A stretch of 64,000 nt of DNA from Hymenobacter lapidiphilus (GCF_003417065.2 NZ_QVLT01000001.1:62001-126000), one strand, 5' to 3'; counted from the stretch's first letter, positions 28,939 to 46,233 are shown. The notes: generated by a model not told the origin, from the sequence alone. Program-made: numbers and translations.

Positions 28939-29576
28939 TACTCAGCAGTGGTATAGAGTTGTTCCAATGCCGTCAGCGCATCCTCCGACAGCAATAGCGT
29001 ATCGGTGTTCAGCAAGTCGTGGGTGTTGAGGGCTACGGGAGTAGCCACGCTCACGCGCTGAATGTTGCGGGCCGACAGGACTACGTTCTTTTCAACCGCG
29101 CCCGTTACAAGCAGGGTCTTTTTGCCGTTGTTCAGCTTCAGACCGGCCATGATGGCAACAAAGTCTTTGGTCTTTACGGCCGACATGGTAATATTTTCTA
29201 CTACCGATACCTTGCCATCCTGAGCCAGCGTCGAGAGAGCCGACAGGCGGGCCAGACGCTTGGTTTTCTTGTTGAGCTTGAAGCCGTAGTCGCGGGGCTG
29301 CGGACCGAACATGCGGCCACCACCTACGAATACGCCCGACTTCATGGAGCCGGCACGGGCACCGCCGGTGCCTTTCTGCTTCTTCAGCTTCTTGGTAGTG
29401 CCGTGCACTTCGTTGCGCTGCTTCGACTTGTGCGTGCCCTGGCGCTGGTTGGCCAAGTACTGCTTCACGTCGAGGTACATCACGTGCTCGTTCGGCTCGA
29501 GGCCGAAGATGGCGTCGGACAGGGTGACCTTACGGCCGGTGTCTTCGCCTTTGATGTTAATTACTGACAGTTCCAT
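28938..29576 (-). CDS. rplD: 50S ribosomal protein L4
   Basis: The 212-residue protein has KQYLANQRQGTHKSKQRNEV, GTGGARAGSMKSGVFVGGGR and FGPQPRDYGFKLNKKTKRLA, the conserved L4 extended loop that reaches the exit tunnel. In some bacteria L4 also represses the S10 operon; nothing here shows that. It follows rplC by nine bases. Confidence 0.98.
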   Translation of the reverse strand: MELSVINIKGEDTGRKVTLSDAIFGLEPNEHVMYLDVKQYLANQRQGTHKSKQRNEVHGTTKKLKKQKGTGGARAGSMKSGVFVGGGRMFGPQPRDYGFKLNKKTKRLARLSALSTLAQDGKVSVVENITMSAVKTKDFVAIMAGLKLNNGKKTLLVTGAVEKNVVLSARNIQRVSVATPVALNTHDLLNTDTLLLSEDALTALEQLYTTAE

Positions 29577-29585
29577 CTTGCTAGG

Positions 29586-30205
29586 TTATTTTTCCAGGAC
29601 CACGAAAGAGTTCTTGGCACCGGGAATCGAGCCGCTCACCACGATGAGGTTTTTGTCGGCTATAATGCGCATAACCTTCAGGTTCTGCACTTTCACCCGG
29701 TCGTTGCCCATACGGCCACCCATGCGCATTCCTTTGAATACGCGCGACGGCCACGAGCAGGCACCAATGGAACCAGGGTGACGGAGGCGGTTGTGCTGAC
29801 CGTGGGTCTGGCCACCAACACCGGCGAAGTTATAGCGCTTTACAACGCCCTGGAAACCCTTACCCTTCGACGTTCCAACAACATCCACGAATTCGCCTTC
29901 GGCGAACAGCGAGGTGTTGATTTCGCTGCCGGCAGCAAAGCTGGCGCGTCCTCGGTGCGGAACTCAACGAGTTTTTTCTTGGGGGTGGTTCCGGCTTTAG
30001 CGAAGTGACCGGCCAGAGGCTTGGTCGTGTTCTTCGCTTTTTTCTCGCCGTAACCGAGCTGGATGGCCAGATAGCCGTCCGTTTCGATGGTCTTAACCTG
30101 CGTCACTACGCACGGACCCGCTTCGATGAGCGTGCAGGGAATGTTCTTCCCGTCCGGAGTGAAGAGGCTTGTCATACCGATTTTTTTACCGATGATGCCA
30201 GGCAT
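29586..30205 (-). pseudogene. rplC: rplC, 50S ribosomal protein L3, with a single-base frameshift as sequenced
   Basis: The frame from 30205 begins [20 protein letters not shown] and reads as L3 through [12 protein letters not shown]. It then leaves the family ([13 protein letters not shown]) and ends at 29840. The true continuation lies in another frame: [20 protein letters not shown], then [20 protein letters not shown] to the stop at 29586. The span is 620 bases; one extra base makes 207 codons, a normal 206-residue L3. The missing base is near 29943-29948 (ctggcgcgtc on the plus strand, where ctggccgcgtc would restore the frame). L3 is essential for large-subunit assembly, so sequencing or assembly error is most likely. 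Confidence 0.93.
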
Positions 30206-30270
30206 TCAATTGGGGTTTTAAAAAAAGACACACTCGAAAACGCCCGCGTGGCATTTTCGGAAATGGAGTG

Positions 30271-30278
30271 CAAAGCTA
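30271..30278 (-). promoter_or_regulatory. Candidate -7 element for the rplC operon
   Basis: The minus strand reads TAGCTTTG, a match to TAnnTTTG, 66 bases before the rplC start. The -33 element is not clear. The gap between rpsJ and rplC (30206-30530) also contains the rpsJ terminator, so a new promoter is expected here. Nothing else is recognised in the gap. Confidence 0.45.
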
Positions 30279-30463
30279 GGAAATTGTTGCCGCAATATCT
30301 AAGGTGGCACCGAAATATTTTCAGAGTTAGATAGTTAGCTTGTCTTTTCAGTCCTAAACTTGCTATCACCCGAGCCGAAGTCAGGCAATAGCTATAGTGG
30401 TAGCATAGTTCCTAGTCTCTTACCCCAATGCCAGTTTCCAACCAGTTTGTCGTTCAATACCAG

Positions 30464-30501
30464 AAACGCCCCACCGACTCCGAAGAGACGATGGGGCGTT
30501 T
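30464..30501 (-). terminator. Terminator after rpsJ
   Basis: A perfect 10-bp stem (aaacgcccca 30464-30473 with 30492-30501) lies 30 bases past the rpsJ stop. The T-run after it on the minus strand is short. It would end the rpsL-rpsG-fusA-rpsJ unit. Confidence 0.65.
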
Positions 30502-30530
30502 AGGTTAATCAGTTAACGGAAATCCGGTCC

Positions 30531-30836
30531 TCAGACTTTGATTTCTACGTCAACGCCGCTAGGCAACTCCAGCTTCATCAGGGCATCTACCGTCTTCGAC
30601 GAAGTCGAGTAGATGTCCACCAGACGCTTGTAGGTGCAGAGCTGGAATTGCTCCCGGCTCTTCTTGTTTACGTGGGGCGAACGGAGCACGGTGAATTTTT
30701 CCTTTTTCGTGGGCAGGGGAATCGGACCGCTAACGATAGCGCCCGTAGCCTTCACCGCCGTCACAATCTTCTCCGACGATTTGTCCACCAAGTTGTGGTC
30801 GTAGGATTTGAGCTTGATGCGAATTTTCTGATTCAT
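30531..30836 (-). CDS. rpsJ: 30S ribosomal protein S10
   Basis: The 101-residue protein has [40 protein letters not shown] and [20 protein letters not shown], the S10 signature; it also serves as NusE in antitermination. Unusually it ends the str-type unit with fusA instead of leading the S10 operon, being cut off from rplC by a terminator and 325 bases. Confidence 0.98.
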   Translation of the reverse strand: MNQKIRIKLKSYDHNLVDKSSEKIVTAVKATGAIVSGPIPLPTKKEKFTVLRSPHVNKKSREQFQLCTYKRLVDIYSTSSKTVDALMKLELPSGVDVEIKV

Positions 30837-30856
30837 GTCGATTAGTGAAAAGCGGG

Positions 30857-33001
30857 TTAGCGGATAGCGTTGCCCTTCTGCTTGGCGATGATGGCTTCGG
30901 CGAGGTTGGTTGGCACCTGGTCGTAGTGCGAGAACGTGAGCGAAGCCGAAGCCCGACCCGACGTAATCGTACGCAGCGAGGTTACGTAGCCGAACAGCTC
31001 CGACAGCGGAACGTCGGCCTTGATAACGTTGGCACCTGCTTTCGTGTCCATACCCTTCATCAGGCCACGGCGACGGTTCAGGTCGCCCGTTACCGAGCCA
31101 GTGTACTCATCCGGCGAAACTACTTCTACTGCCATAATTGGCTCGAGCAGTCGTGGACCAGCCTGACGGCCGGCTTCGCGGAAACCACCACGGGCTGCGA
31201 GTTCGAACGACAAAGCGTCCGAGTCAACGTCGTGGAAGGAACCGAAGAACAGACGAACGCGCATACCCTCGATGGGGAAGCCGGCGAGCGGACCATTCTT
31301 CATAGCCTCTTCAAAGCCCTTCTGGATTGGCGCGATGAATTCGCGGGGGATTACACCACCCGAGATGTCATTTACAAACTCCAGACCTGGCTTCTCCGGA
31401 TCGGTTACTTTCGGACCAAGTTCAAACTGGATGTCGCCGAATTTACCGCGGCCACCCGTCTGCTTCTTGTAAGTTTCGCGGTGCTCAACATTTTTGGTGA
31501 GCACCTCTTTGTAGGCAACCATTGGGGCACCCTGGTTGATTTCCACCTTGAACTCCCGGCGCATGCGCTCGATAATGATTTCGAGGTGAAGCTCACCCAT
31601 GCCTTTGAGGACAGTCTGGCCCGTTTCGGGGTCGGTCTGTACCACCAGGGTGGGGTCTTCTTCCACGAGCTTGGCAATGGCCATGCCCATCTTGTCCACG
31701 TCGGCTTGCGTCTTGGGCTCGATGGCGTAACCAATAACCGGCTCGGGGAACGACATCGACTCAAGCACGATAGGGTGCTTCTCATCGCTCAGCGTATCGC
31801 CGGTCTTGATGTCCTTGAAACCCACGCCGGCGGCAATGTCGCCGGCCTGGATGCGCTCGATGGGGTTCTGCTTGTTGGAGTGCATCTGCATCAGACGCGA
31901 GATACGCTCCTTCTTGTTCGTGCGGTTGTTATGCACGTACGAACCGGCTTCCAGCACACCGCTGTAGCAGCGGAAGAAACACAGACGGCCCACGAAGGGG
32001 TCGGTGGCAATCTTGAAGGCCAGGGCCGTGAAGGGCTCCGAGTTGTCAGGATGACGCTCGATTTCCTCTTCCGTATCGGGGTTTTTACCGATAATGGGGG
32101 GCATATCGAGCGGCGAGGGCAGGTAGGCCATTACGCCGTCCAGCATCGTTTGTACACCCTTGTTTTTGAAGGCCGAGCCGCACATTACGGGCGAGAACTT
32201 CATGTCGATAACCGCTTGGCGGATAACGACCATCATTTCCTCACGGGTAATGGAGTCCGGATCGTCGAAGAACTTCTCGAGCAGGGCGTCGTCGTATTCG
32301 GCAACGCTCTCTACAAGCTTCTGGCGCCACTCGGCTACCGTGTCCACGAGGTCCTCGGGAACCGGGATTTCGCTGAAAGATTTGCCCTGTGTAGCGTCGT
32401 CCCAAACGATGGCCTTGCCGGTCAGCAAGTCTACCACACCTTTGAAAGTATCTTCAGCGCCAATCGGAATCTGGAGCGGCACCGGGTTAGCGCCTAGCTT
32501 TTCCTTGATTTCGGCAACGGCCTTGAAAAAGTCGGCACCAGCACGGTCCATCTTGTTGACGAAGCAGATGCGGGGCACCTTGTACTTGTCAGCCTGACGC
32601 CATACGGTTTCCGACTGGGGCTCCACGCCCGATACGGCGCAGAACAACGCCACGGCGCCGTCGAGCACGCGCAAGGAGCGCTCCACCTCCACCGTGAAGT
32701 CCACGTGGCCGGGGGTGTCAATCAGGTTGATTTTGTATTGCTTGGTGCTTTCAACCGGCTCGCCATTGGAGTCGGTCGGGTAGTTCCAGAAGGTAGTAGT
32801 AGCGGCCGAGGTAATGGTGATACCCCGCTCCTGCTCCTGCTCCATCCAGTCCATCGTGGCGCCACCATCGTGAACCTCCCCGATTTTGTGGGTCTTACCG
32901 GTATAGTAGAGAATGCGCTCCGACGTGGTGGTTTTACCAGCGTCGATGTGCGCCATAATCCCGATATTCCGGAGATATTGTAGCTCTTGATTTACAGCCA
33001 T
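30857..33001 (-). CDS. fusA: Elongation factor G
   Basis: The 714-residue GTPase has G1 [20 protein letters not shown], the [11 protein letters not shown] switch, DTPGHVDF (G3), [10 protein letters not shown] (G4) and the C-terminal domains IV and V (ending [20 protein letters not shown]). EF-G moves tRNAs and mRNA during translocation and helps recycle ribosomes. The ATG at 33001 gives [20 protein letters not shown], the usual start; an in-frame start at 33082 would add 27 residues read from the repeat-like gap and is rejected. Confidence 0.98.
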   Translation of the reverse strand: MAVNQELQYLRNIGIMAHIDAGKTTTSERILYYTGKTHKIGEVHDGGATMDWMEQEQERGITITSAATTTFWNYPTDSNGEPVESTKQYKINLIDTPGHVDFTVEVERSLRVLDGAVALFCAVSGVEPQSETVWRQADKYKVPRICFVNKMDRAGADFFKAVAEIKEKLGANPVPLQIPIGAEDTFKGVVDLLTGKAIVWDDATQGKSFSEIPVPEDLVDTVAEWRQKLVESVAEYDDALLEKFFDDPDSITREEMMVVIRQAVIDMKFSPVMCGSAFKNKGVQTMLDGVMAYLPSPLDMPPIIGKNPDTEEEIERHPDNSEPFTALAFKIATDPFVGRLCFFRCYSGVLEAGSYVHNNRTNKKERISRLMQMHSNKQNPIERIQAGDIAAGVGFKDIKTGDTLSDEKHPIVLESMSFPEPVIGYAIEPKTQADVDKMGMAIAKLVEEDPTLVVQTDPETGQTVLKGMGELHLEIIIERMRREFKVEINQGAPMVAYKEVLTKNVEHRETYKKQTGGRGKFGDIQFELGPKVTDPEKPGLEFVNDISGGVIPREFIAPIQKGFEEAMKNGPLAGFPIEGMRVRLFFGSFHDVDSDALSFELAARGGFREAGRQAGPRLLEPIMAVEVVSPDEYTGSVTGDLNRRRGLMKGMDTKAGANVIKADVPLSELFGYVTSLRTITSGRASASLTFSHYDQVPTNLAEAIIAKQKGNAIR

Positions 33002-33010
33002 TGGTCGATT

Positions 33011-33100
33011 AGTGAATGAGTGAATCAGTGAATGTATGCGGCGAGTGAATAGTTCAGTTACTGAACCGACACTCAGGCCCACATTCGCTCATTCGTCGGC
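33011..33100. repeat. Nested inverted repeat between rpsG and fusA
   Basis: A perfect 7-bp core (33052-33058 with 33060-33066) is nested in gagtg/cactc and gaatgt/acattc pairs. Outer arms are made of gtgaatgag-like words. It falls in the 99-base gap between co-directional rpsG and fusA. Confidence 0.5.
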
Positions 33101-33568
33101 TTAGAAACGGAAGTGCGAGAAAGCCTTGTTGGCTTCAGCCATCCGGTGGGTGTCGTCCTTCTTCTTGACGGCAGCACCTTCACCCTTAGCGGCGGCAATG
33201 ATTTCGCCAGCCAGCTTGTCCTTCATGGTCTTCTCACCACGACGACGAGCGTACTGAATCAGCCACTTCGAACCCACGGCAATGCGACGGTCGGGGCGAA
33301 CTTCAATTGGAACCTGGAAAGTAGCACCACCTACGCGGCGGCTCTTTACTTCCACGGTTGGCATAACGTTGTTGAGGGCTTTGCGCCACATCTCCACGCC
33401 GCTTTCCTTGGTCCGCTCCTCTACCAGCTCGCAAGCATCGTAGAAAATGGTGTAGGCTAGGTTTTTCTTTCCGTCATACATCATGTAGTTGACGAAACGG
33501 GTTACCAGCGTCTCCTTGTACTTGGGGTCGGGCAGGAGGATGCGCTTCTTTGGTTTTGACTTTCTCAT
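33101..33568 (-). CDS. rpsG: 30S ribosomal protein S7
   Basis: The 155-residue protein begins [20 protein letters not shown] and has [20 protein letters not shown] and [12 protein letters not shown] at the end. S7 nucleates assembly of the small-subunit head and contacts E-site tRNA. It is the second gene of the str unit. Confidence 0.98.
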   Translation of the reverse strand: MRKSKPKKRILLPDPKYKETLVTRFVNYMMYDGKKNLAYTIFYDACELVEERTKESGVEMWRKALNNVMPTVEVKSRRVGGATFQVPIEVRPDRRIAVGSKWLIQYARRRGEKTMKDKLAGEIIAAAKGEGAAVKKKDDTHRMAEANKAFSHFRF

Positions 33569-33654
33569 GAGAGTAGAAATGGGTTGATGTAGCGGGAAAG
33601 TGGGATAAGAACCATGTGCTATCCAGCACTTCGCACTACCTCACCCGGCTTCAA

Positions 33655-34077
33655 TTACTTTTTCTTCTTAGCGGGAGCACCTTTAGCGGCCGCGGCTGCC
33701 TGACCGGGCTTGGGGCGCTTGGCACCGTACTTCGAACGGCGCTGGGTACGGCCGCTTACGCCGGCTGTATCGAGGGCACCGCGAATGATGTGGTAACGCA
33801 CGCCAGGAAGGTCTTTCACCCGTCCACCGCGAATCAGCACGATGCTGTGCTCCTGCAGGTTGTGGCCTTCGCCAGGGATGTAGGCGTTTACTTCTTTGCC
33901 GTTGGTGAGGCGCACGCGGGCAACCTTACGCATAGCCGAGTTCGGCTTCTTAGGCGTGGTGGTGTACACCCGGGTGCAGACGCCACGGCGCTGCGGGCAC
34001 GAATCGAGGGCCGGCGACTTCGACTTAGTCGTCAGTTTCTCGCGGCCTTTTCGTACTAACTGGTTGATAGTAGGCAT
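33655..34077 (-). CDS. rpsL: 30S ribosomal protein S12
   Basis: The 140-residue protein has [40 protein letters not shown], the decoding loop [20 protein letters not shown] and [21 protein letters not shown]12 monitors codon-anticodon pairing; the Lys of TPKKPNSA is the classic streptomycin-resistance position and appears wild type. It is first in its operon and has a strong promoter upstream. Confidence 0.98.
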   Translation of the reverse strand: MPTINQLVRKGREKLTTKSKSPALDSCPQRRGVCTRVYTTTPKKPNSAMRKVARVRLTNGKEVNAYIPGEGHNLQEHSIVLIRGGRVKDLPGVRYHIIRGALDTAGVSGRTQRRSKYGAKRPKPGQAAAAAKGAPAKKKK

Positions 34078-34127
34078 TTACGGAAATGGTTTGTGCAGGG
34101 AGGGTTCTCTCCCAAAAATTAGGCTTG

Positions 34128-34159
34128 CAAAGGTAGAAAAGTTGCGGGGCAATAGCAAA
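34128..34159 (-). promoter_or_regulatory. Promoter of the rpsL-rpsG-fusA-rpsJ operon
   Basis: The minus strand reads TTTG (34159-34156), a 20-base spacer, then TACCTTTG (34135-34128). This matches the Bacteroidota sigma-ABfr promoter (TTTG near -33, TAnnTTTG near -7) and lies 51 bases before the rpsL start. Confidence 0.65.
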
Positions 34160-34191
34160 CGAGTTGAGATAGTTTGTTTTAGATACTACCA

Positions 34192-34297
34192 GAACGAGGT
34201 AGGGGCGGGGCTTGCCCCCGCCCGCCGCTTGGTTAGTACAACGACCCATAACCGAATCGTTCAACGGCGGGCTGGGACAAGCGCCCCTACCTCGTTC
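34192..34297. repeat. REP-like inverted repeat, copy 2 (type R3)
   Basis: The left arm 34192-34226 begins gaacgaggtaggggcggggc and the right arm 34266-34297 is its diverged complement. The arms match the copy at 10967-11080 closely; the central spacer is less similar. The outer end of the right arm forms the last base of the DUF3467 stop codon (34297-34299). It sits just upstream of the rpsL promoter. Confidence 0.85.
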
Positions 34298-34644
34298 TAC
34301 GCCTCCCCCATTGTGCCGCCGAAACCCATTGGGTAAGCGGGGGTATCCTGCTGGGCTTTGATGGATCCGTTGGCCTGCTCGAACCGTTCGATGTTCTCGG
34401 CCAAGGCGGCCTGCAGGCGCTTGGCGTGCTCGGGCGTGAGGATGATGCGCGACTTCACTTTAGCCTTAGCTACCCCCGGCATCAGCCGGATGAAGTCAAT
34501 CACGAATTCGCTGCTGCTATGCGCAATCATGGCCAGGTTGGCGTACTCGCCCTCGGCCATTTCCTCCGATAGCTCGATGTTGATGGCGTTCGGGTCCTGG
34601 GGCTGGGCCGCGTCGGTGTTCTGGGGTTCGGTGGGTTGGTTCAT
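34297..34644 (-). CDS. DUF3467 domain-containing protein
   Basis: The 115-residue cytoplasmic protein contains the DUF3467 core: INIELSEEMAEGEYANLAMI, SSSEFVIDFIRLMPGVAKAK and SRIILTPEHAKRLQAALAEN. The function is unknown. The ATG at 34644 gives MNQPTEPQNTDAAQPQDPNA; an upstream in-frame start at 34683 is less likely. It lies between rpoC and rpsL, next to the main transcription and translation genes, a location that may matter for its role. The stop codon touches repeat R3. Confidence 0.9.
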   Translation of the reverse strand: MNQPTEPQNTDAAQPQDPNAINIELSEEMAEGEYANLAMIAHSSSEFVIDFIRLMPGVAKAKVKSRIILTPEHAKRLQAALAENIERFEQANGSIKAQQDTPAYPMGFGGTMGEA

Positions 34645-34690
34645 TGGTTCTATACTGAATTTATGCTGAAAAGTAGTGAGCAATTCTCAT

Positions 34691-34996
34691 CTAAAACTTG
34701 ATAGGCTCCGATAATGCGATACCGAATAGTAAGCTTACACAGGTTATAATTGATAATCCAAAAGCCACGATTGATAGCCATGTATACACAACACGTAATG
34801 TATCATTCTTTGATAAAGACCATAAACCACTACCACACGTAGCAAGCCAAGTCATAATCCACAAAATATATCGTAGTGCATATTTAGGGTCTAAAATAAA
34901 CTCTATCTCAAATACCGAATAGTACACATAGCTGGATATTAAAAGGATGGGTAATACCCAAGTACGAAATAGATTTTGCAACTCATCCTGTGTCAT
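34691..34996 (-). CDS. Small AT-rich membrane protein of unknown function
   Basis: The 101-residue protein starts MTQDELQNLFRTWVLPILLI and has three likely membrane helices (about residues 12-28, 42-60 and 70-93). I do not recognise a family. The gene is clearly more A+T-rich than all neighbours and uses codons ending in A or T (for example ATA and TTA), which suggests recent acquisition or a fast-evolving gene. It lies 47 bases upstream of the DUF3467 start and just after the rpoC terminator. The start ATG at 34996 is preferred over a TTG at 35005. Confidence 0.6.
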   Translation of the reverse strand: MTQDELQNLFRTWVLPILLISSYVYYSVFEIEFILDPKYALRYILWIMTWLATCGSGLWSLSKNDTLRVVYTWLSIVAFGLSIITCVSLLFGIALSEPIKF

Positions 34997-35020
34997 AGAT
35001 AGCAAAGCTAATTATGCAGA

Positions 35021-35052
35021 AAAAGCCGACTAGATTTCTCTAGTCGGCTTTT
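35021..35052. terminator. Strong bidirectional terminator after rpoC
   Basis: A perfect 14-bp stem (35021-35034 with 35039-35052) with a four-base loop begins with AAAA and ends with TTTT, so it can stop transcription in both directions. It ends the rpoB-rpoC transcription unit. Confidence 0.9.
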
Positions 35053-35074
35053 CTCTTTTAATCCCTCTCGGAGA

Positions 35075-39427
<4,353 letters not shown>

Positions 39428-39749
39428 GTAGGGAAGCTGTTAGCTGTTGGCTGTTTATCTGTCAGGGAAAACCCACGCCGCTTAAGCGAGGCGGAAATAC
39501 CATAACAGCTCGACTCTGCTAAAAGTGCTCTGCCAGTCGGATAGGTACGCCGGGCAGTAGATTTTCGTCAGGTCTGATGGGTAATCACTCCGGTTTTAGC
39601 AAACCGAAGCTTAGTGCGGCCATTCCTGCCGGGCTTGTATGCGTGCTGACCATATCTCGGCACGACGCCGGTGGCGGAGGAGCCACTCCTTTAACATCCG
39701 AAGTGGGAGCTACCGCCGGCGAACCGGCTGTAGCTCCCTTTCCGAATAA
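39428..39749. other. Long rpoB-rpoC intergenic region
   Basis: This 322-base gap separates two genes that are normally nearly adjacent. It has the hairpin at 39705-39738 right after rpoB, and inverted words around gctgtt near 39432-39510. I see no TAnnTTTG match on the minus strand and no coding frame. Confidence 0.5.
39705..39738 (-). terminator. Hairpin after rpoB (attenuator or processing site)
   Basis: A 9-bp stem (gggagctac 39705-39713 with 39730-39738), one mismatch and a further 5-bp stem are closed by a four-base TTCG loop on the minus strand. There is no T-run, so full termination is unlikely; it may lower rpoC expression or protect the rpoB mRNA 3' end. Confidence 0.5.
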
Positions 39750-43709
<3,960 letters not shown>

Positions 43710-43770
43710 GCCAGGCCGAAAACAGAGTAGTCAGCTTGGCAAATTATTTTAAAATAAGCGGACACGCCGA

Positions 43771-43802
43771 AGCGCAAAGCACTACTAGTAGCAGTTTGCG
43801 CT
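43771..43802 (-). other. Hairpin in the rpoB leader
   Basis: The sequence forms agcgcaaa/tttgcgct ends around an inner palindrome ctactagtag, giving a 32-base stem-loop about 60 bases upstream of the rpoB start. It may regulate rpoB translation or mRNA decay. Confidence 0.45.
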
Positions 43803-43880
43803 GGACCGTCCGTAGCCGCGAAAAGCCGCAAAGCGGCGCGTTAACGAACTTCCGACTAGTTTGTTGCCTACAAACAGGAA

Positions 43881-43905
43881 AAGACCTGGCTTAGTTGCCA
43901 GGCCT
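43881..43905 (-). terminator. Terminator or attenuator after rplL
   Basis: A 9-10-bp stem (43881-43890 with 43897-43905, gacctggc/gccaggc) has its only mismatch as a G-U pair in minus-strand RNA, and TTTTCC follows. A partial terminator between rplL and rpoB is known in E. coli and would fit here. Confidence 0.65.
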
Positions 43906-43942
43906 CTCCTAATTTGTTGGCTCTTAGAGCGGGCCGCAGAGA

Positions 43943-44320
43943 CTACTTAACCTCTACTTCAGCACCAGCCTCTTCCAGCTGCTTCTTCAGGCCGTCGGCC
44001 TCATCTTTCGAAACACCTTCCTTAACGGCCTTTGGAGCACCGTCAACAAGTTCTTTGGCTTCCTTCAGGCCGAGGCCGGTCAGGTCCTTCACCAGCTTTA
44101 CAACGGCGAGCTTAGCGCCACCGGCCGACTTCAGGATTACGTCGAAAGTCGACTTCTCCTCAGGAGCGTCAGCAGCACCAGCGCCACCGCCAGCCATCAT
44201 CATCGGAGCAGCAGCAGCGGGCTCAATGCCATACTCGTCCTTCAGGATGCCAGCCAGTTCGTTTACTTCTTTTACCGTCAGGCTAACGAGCTGCTCGGCG
44301 AATGCTTTCAAATCTGCCAT
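43943..44320 (-). CDS. rplL: 50S ribosomal protein L7/L12
   Basis: The 125-residue protein has the N-terminal dimer domain ([20 protein letters not shown]), an Ala/Gly-rich hinge ([20 protein letters not shown]) and the factor-binding C-domain ([20 protein letters not shown] then [20 protein letters not shown]). It forms the flexible stalk that recruits elongation factors. It follows rplJ by 65 bases. Confidence 0.98.
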   Translation of the reverse strand: MADLKAFAEQLVSLTVKEVNELAGILKDEYGIEPAAAAPMMMAGGGAGAADAPEEKSTFDVILKSAGGAKLAVVKLVKDLTGLGLKEAKELVDGAPKAVKEGVSKDEADGLKKQLEEAGAEVEVK

Positions 44321-44385
44321 TTCTGTAGATTGTTAAAAAGGGGGGGTTGTTGAAGAAAAATTATATTGAAAAAGACGAGCAGTGG

Positions 44386-44940
44386 TTAGCCTGCAACCTC
44401 TTCTTTTTCGGAAAGCGTTTTGAGGATGCCAGCCAGCTTGGTACCGCCGCTCGACAGAGCAGAGATAACATTTTTGGCAGGCGACTGAAGCAGACCGATG
44501 ATGTCACCGATGAGTTCATTCTTACCTTTCAGCGTAGCAAGCGTGCCGAGCTGGTCGTGACCGATATAGATGCCAGAGTCGATGTAAGCACCTTTCAGGG
44601 CCGGGCGGACGACAGCCGTTTTGCTGTAGTTCTGAGCCTTGTGAAAGTCCTGCATCAGCTTGGCCGGAGCGTTGCCCGACTCTTTCGAGAACAGGATGCC
44701 CGACTGGCCTACTAGCGCCGCATCCATTTCCGTAGTATCAACCTCGAGGGTATCGAGAGCCTTGCGGATGAACGTGTTCTTGTACACCTTGAACTCCATG
44801 CCGCGGTTGTAGCACAACCGGCGGAATTCGTTGATTTTCGCCACCGACATTCCCGAAGCATCGGCAATGTAGAACGCGTTGTGCGATTGAAACTTCTCGC
44901 TCAACTCGTCGACGAGGGCTTGTTTTTCTTCCCGGATCAT
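44386..44940 (-). CDS. rplJ: 50S ribosomal protein L10
   Basis: The 184-residue protein begins MIREEKQALVDELSEKFQSH and has FYIADASGMSVAKINEFRRL and NRGMEFKVYKNTFIRKALDT. L10 anchors the L7/L12 stalk and often controls the rplJL mRNA. The last part (ISALSSGGTKLAGILKTLSE) provides the L12-binding helix. Confidence 0.98.
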   Translation of the reverse strand: MIREEKQALVDELSEKFQSHNAFYIADASGMSVAKINEFRRLCYNRGMEFKVYKNTFIRKALDTLEVDTTEMDAALVGQSGILFSKESGNAPAKLMQDFHKAQNYSKTAVVRPALKGAYIDSGIYIGHDQLGTLATLKGKNELIGDIIGLLQSPAKNVISALSSGGTKLAGILKTLSEKEEVAG

Positions 44941-44958
44941 ACGTCGTGTTGATTAAGG

Positions 44959-45651
44959 TTAGGCGGAAGTTACCGACGTGTCGACCGGTACGCCGGGCGA
45001 CATCGTGCTCGAGAGCGTAATGCTCTTGATGTAGGTGCCCTTGGCCGACGAAGGCTTCAAACGCAACAGCGTCTGAATAACCTCGATGGCGTTTTCAGCC
45101 AGCTTCTGATCGTCGAACGACACCTTGCCAACCGAACAGTGGATGATGCCAGTTTTATCAACCTTGAAGTCGATTTTACCAGCTTTCACTTCCTGGATCG
45201 CCTTGGCAACATCCGTCGTAACCGTGCCCGACTTAGGGTTTGGCATCAGACCGCGGGGGCCCAATACGCGGCCCAGACGGCCCACTTTGGCCATTACGGC
45301 CGGCATGGTGATGATTACGTCGATGTCGGTCCAGCCTTTCTCGATCTTGGCGATGTAGTCGTCCAGACCAACGAAATCGGCACCAGCTGCAGTAGCTTCG
45401 GCTTCTTTGTCGGGCGTTACGAGAGCCAGAACGCGAACGGTTTTGCCAGTGCCGTGGGGCAGCGTAGCAACGCCACGCACCATCTGGTCGGCTTTGCGGG
45501 GGTCAACACCCAAACGAACGTCGATATCTACCGAGGCGTCAAATTTCGTGTAGGTAATATCCTTCACGACTTTGGCCGCATCTACCAGAGTCCGAATTTC
45601 GGTCAGGTCATGCTTGGCAAGGGCTTCCTTGCGTTTTTTGCTAGTTGCCAT
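44959..45651 (-). CDS. rplA: 50S ribosomal protein L1
   Basis: The 230-residue protein has [60 protein letters not shown] and [21 protein letters not shown]1 forms the mobile stalk beside the E site and in many bacteria represses the rplKA mRNA. It is 17 bases downstream of rplK. Confidence 0.98.
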   Translation of the reverse strand: MATSKKRKEALAKHDLTEIRTLVDAAKVVKDITYTKFDASVDIDVRLGVDPRKADQMVRGVATLPHGTGKTVRVLALVTPDKEAEATAAGADFVGLDDYIAKIEKGWTDIDVIITMPAVMAKVGRLGRVLGPRGLMPNPKSGTVTTDVAKAIQEVKAGKIDFKVDKTGIIHCSVGKVSFDDQKLAENAIEVIQTLLRLKPSSAKGTYIKSITLSSTMSPGVPVDTSVTSA

Positions 45652-45668
45652 GTCTTTCGTTGTTTAAA

Positions 45669-46112
45669 TTATGCAGCGAAAGGAGAAGCACCCGACACGG
45701 TGATACCCATGCTCCGAGCTGTGCCAGCTACCTGCTTCATGGCCGACTCCACCTCAAAGGCGTTCAAGTCGGGCATTTTGGTTTCGGCAATAGTGCGAAC
45801 CTGGTCCCACGTAACCGACCCTACTTTGTTCCGGTTAGGCTCTTTCGAACCACTCTGGAGCTTGGCGGCGTCCTTCAGCAGAACGGGCACCGGTGGAGTC
45901 TTCACCACGAAGTCGAACGACTTGTCGGTGTACATGGTGATGAGAACAGGACAAACTTGGCCGGCCTTATCCTGGGTGCGAGCATTGAACTGCTTGCAGA
46001 ATTCCATGATGTTAAGGCCTTTGCTACCAAGTGCAGGTCCAACCGGCGGTGCGGGGTTCGCAGCGCCTCCCTTTATCTGAAGCTTCAGATAACCTCTAAT
46101 TTCCTTGGCCAT
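45669..46112 (-). CDS. rplK: 50S ribosomal protein L11
   Basis: The 147-residue protein has [40 protein letters not shown] and the C-terminal rRNA-binding domain with [21 protein letters not shown]11 binds the GTPase-associated centre and is the target of thiostrepton-type antibiotics. It begins the rplKAJL group. Confidence 0.98.
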   Translation of the reverse strand: MAKEIRGYLKLQIKGGAANPAPPVGPALGSKGLNIMEFCKQFNARTQDKAGQVCPVLITMYTDKSFDFVVKTPPVPVLLKDAAKLQSGSKEPNRNKVGSVTWDQVRTIAETKMPDLNAFEVESAMKQVAGTARSMGITVSGASPFAA

Positions 46113-46233
46113 TTGGTTTGTAAGGCTTCGGATGTCGCGACGTAACTCGCATCATCCTCAGTTTTTCAATTGCTCCGAAGTGGAAGCACCACCGGCCCGG
46201 AGCGGATAACCGATGACGTATTATTGTTAGAGA

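Noticed and set aside
29938..29950. Programmed frameshifting in rplC
   Set aside because: There is no slippery heptamer or stimulatory structure evident at the junction, and L3 is not known to use it.
30845..32497. A 550-codon open frame on the plus strand opposite fusA
   Set aside because: Shadow of fusA codon use; no family features and no promoter.
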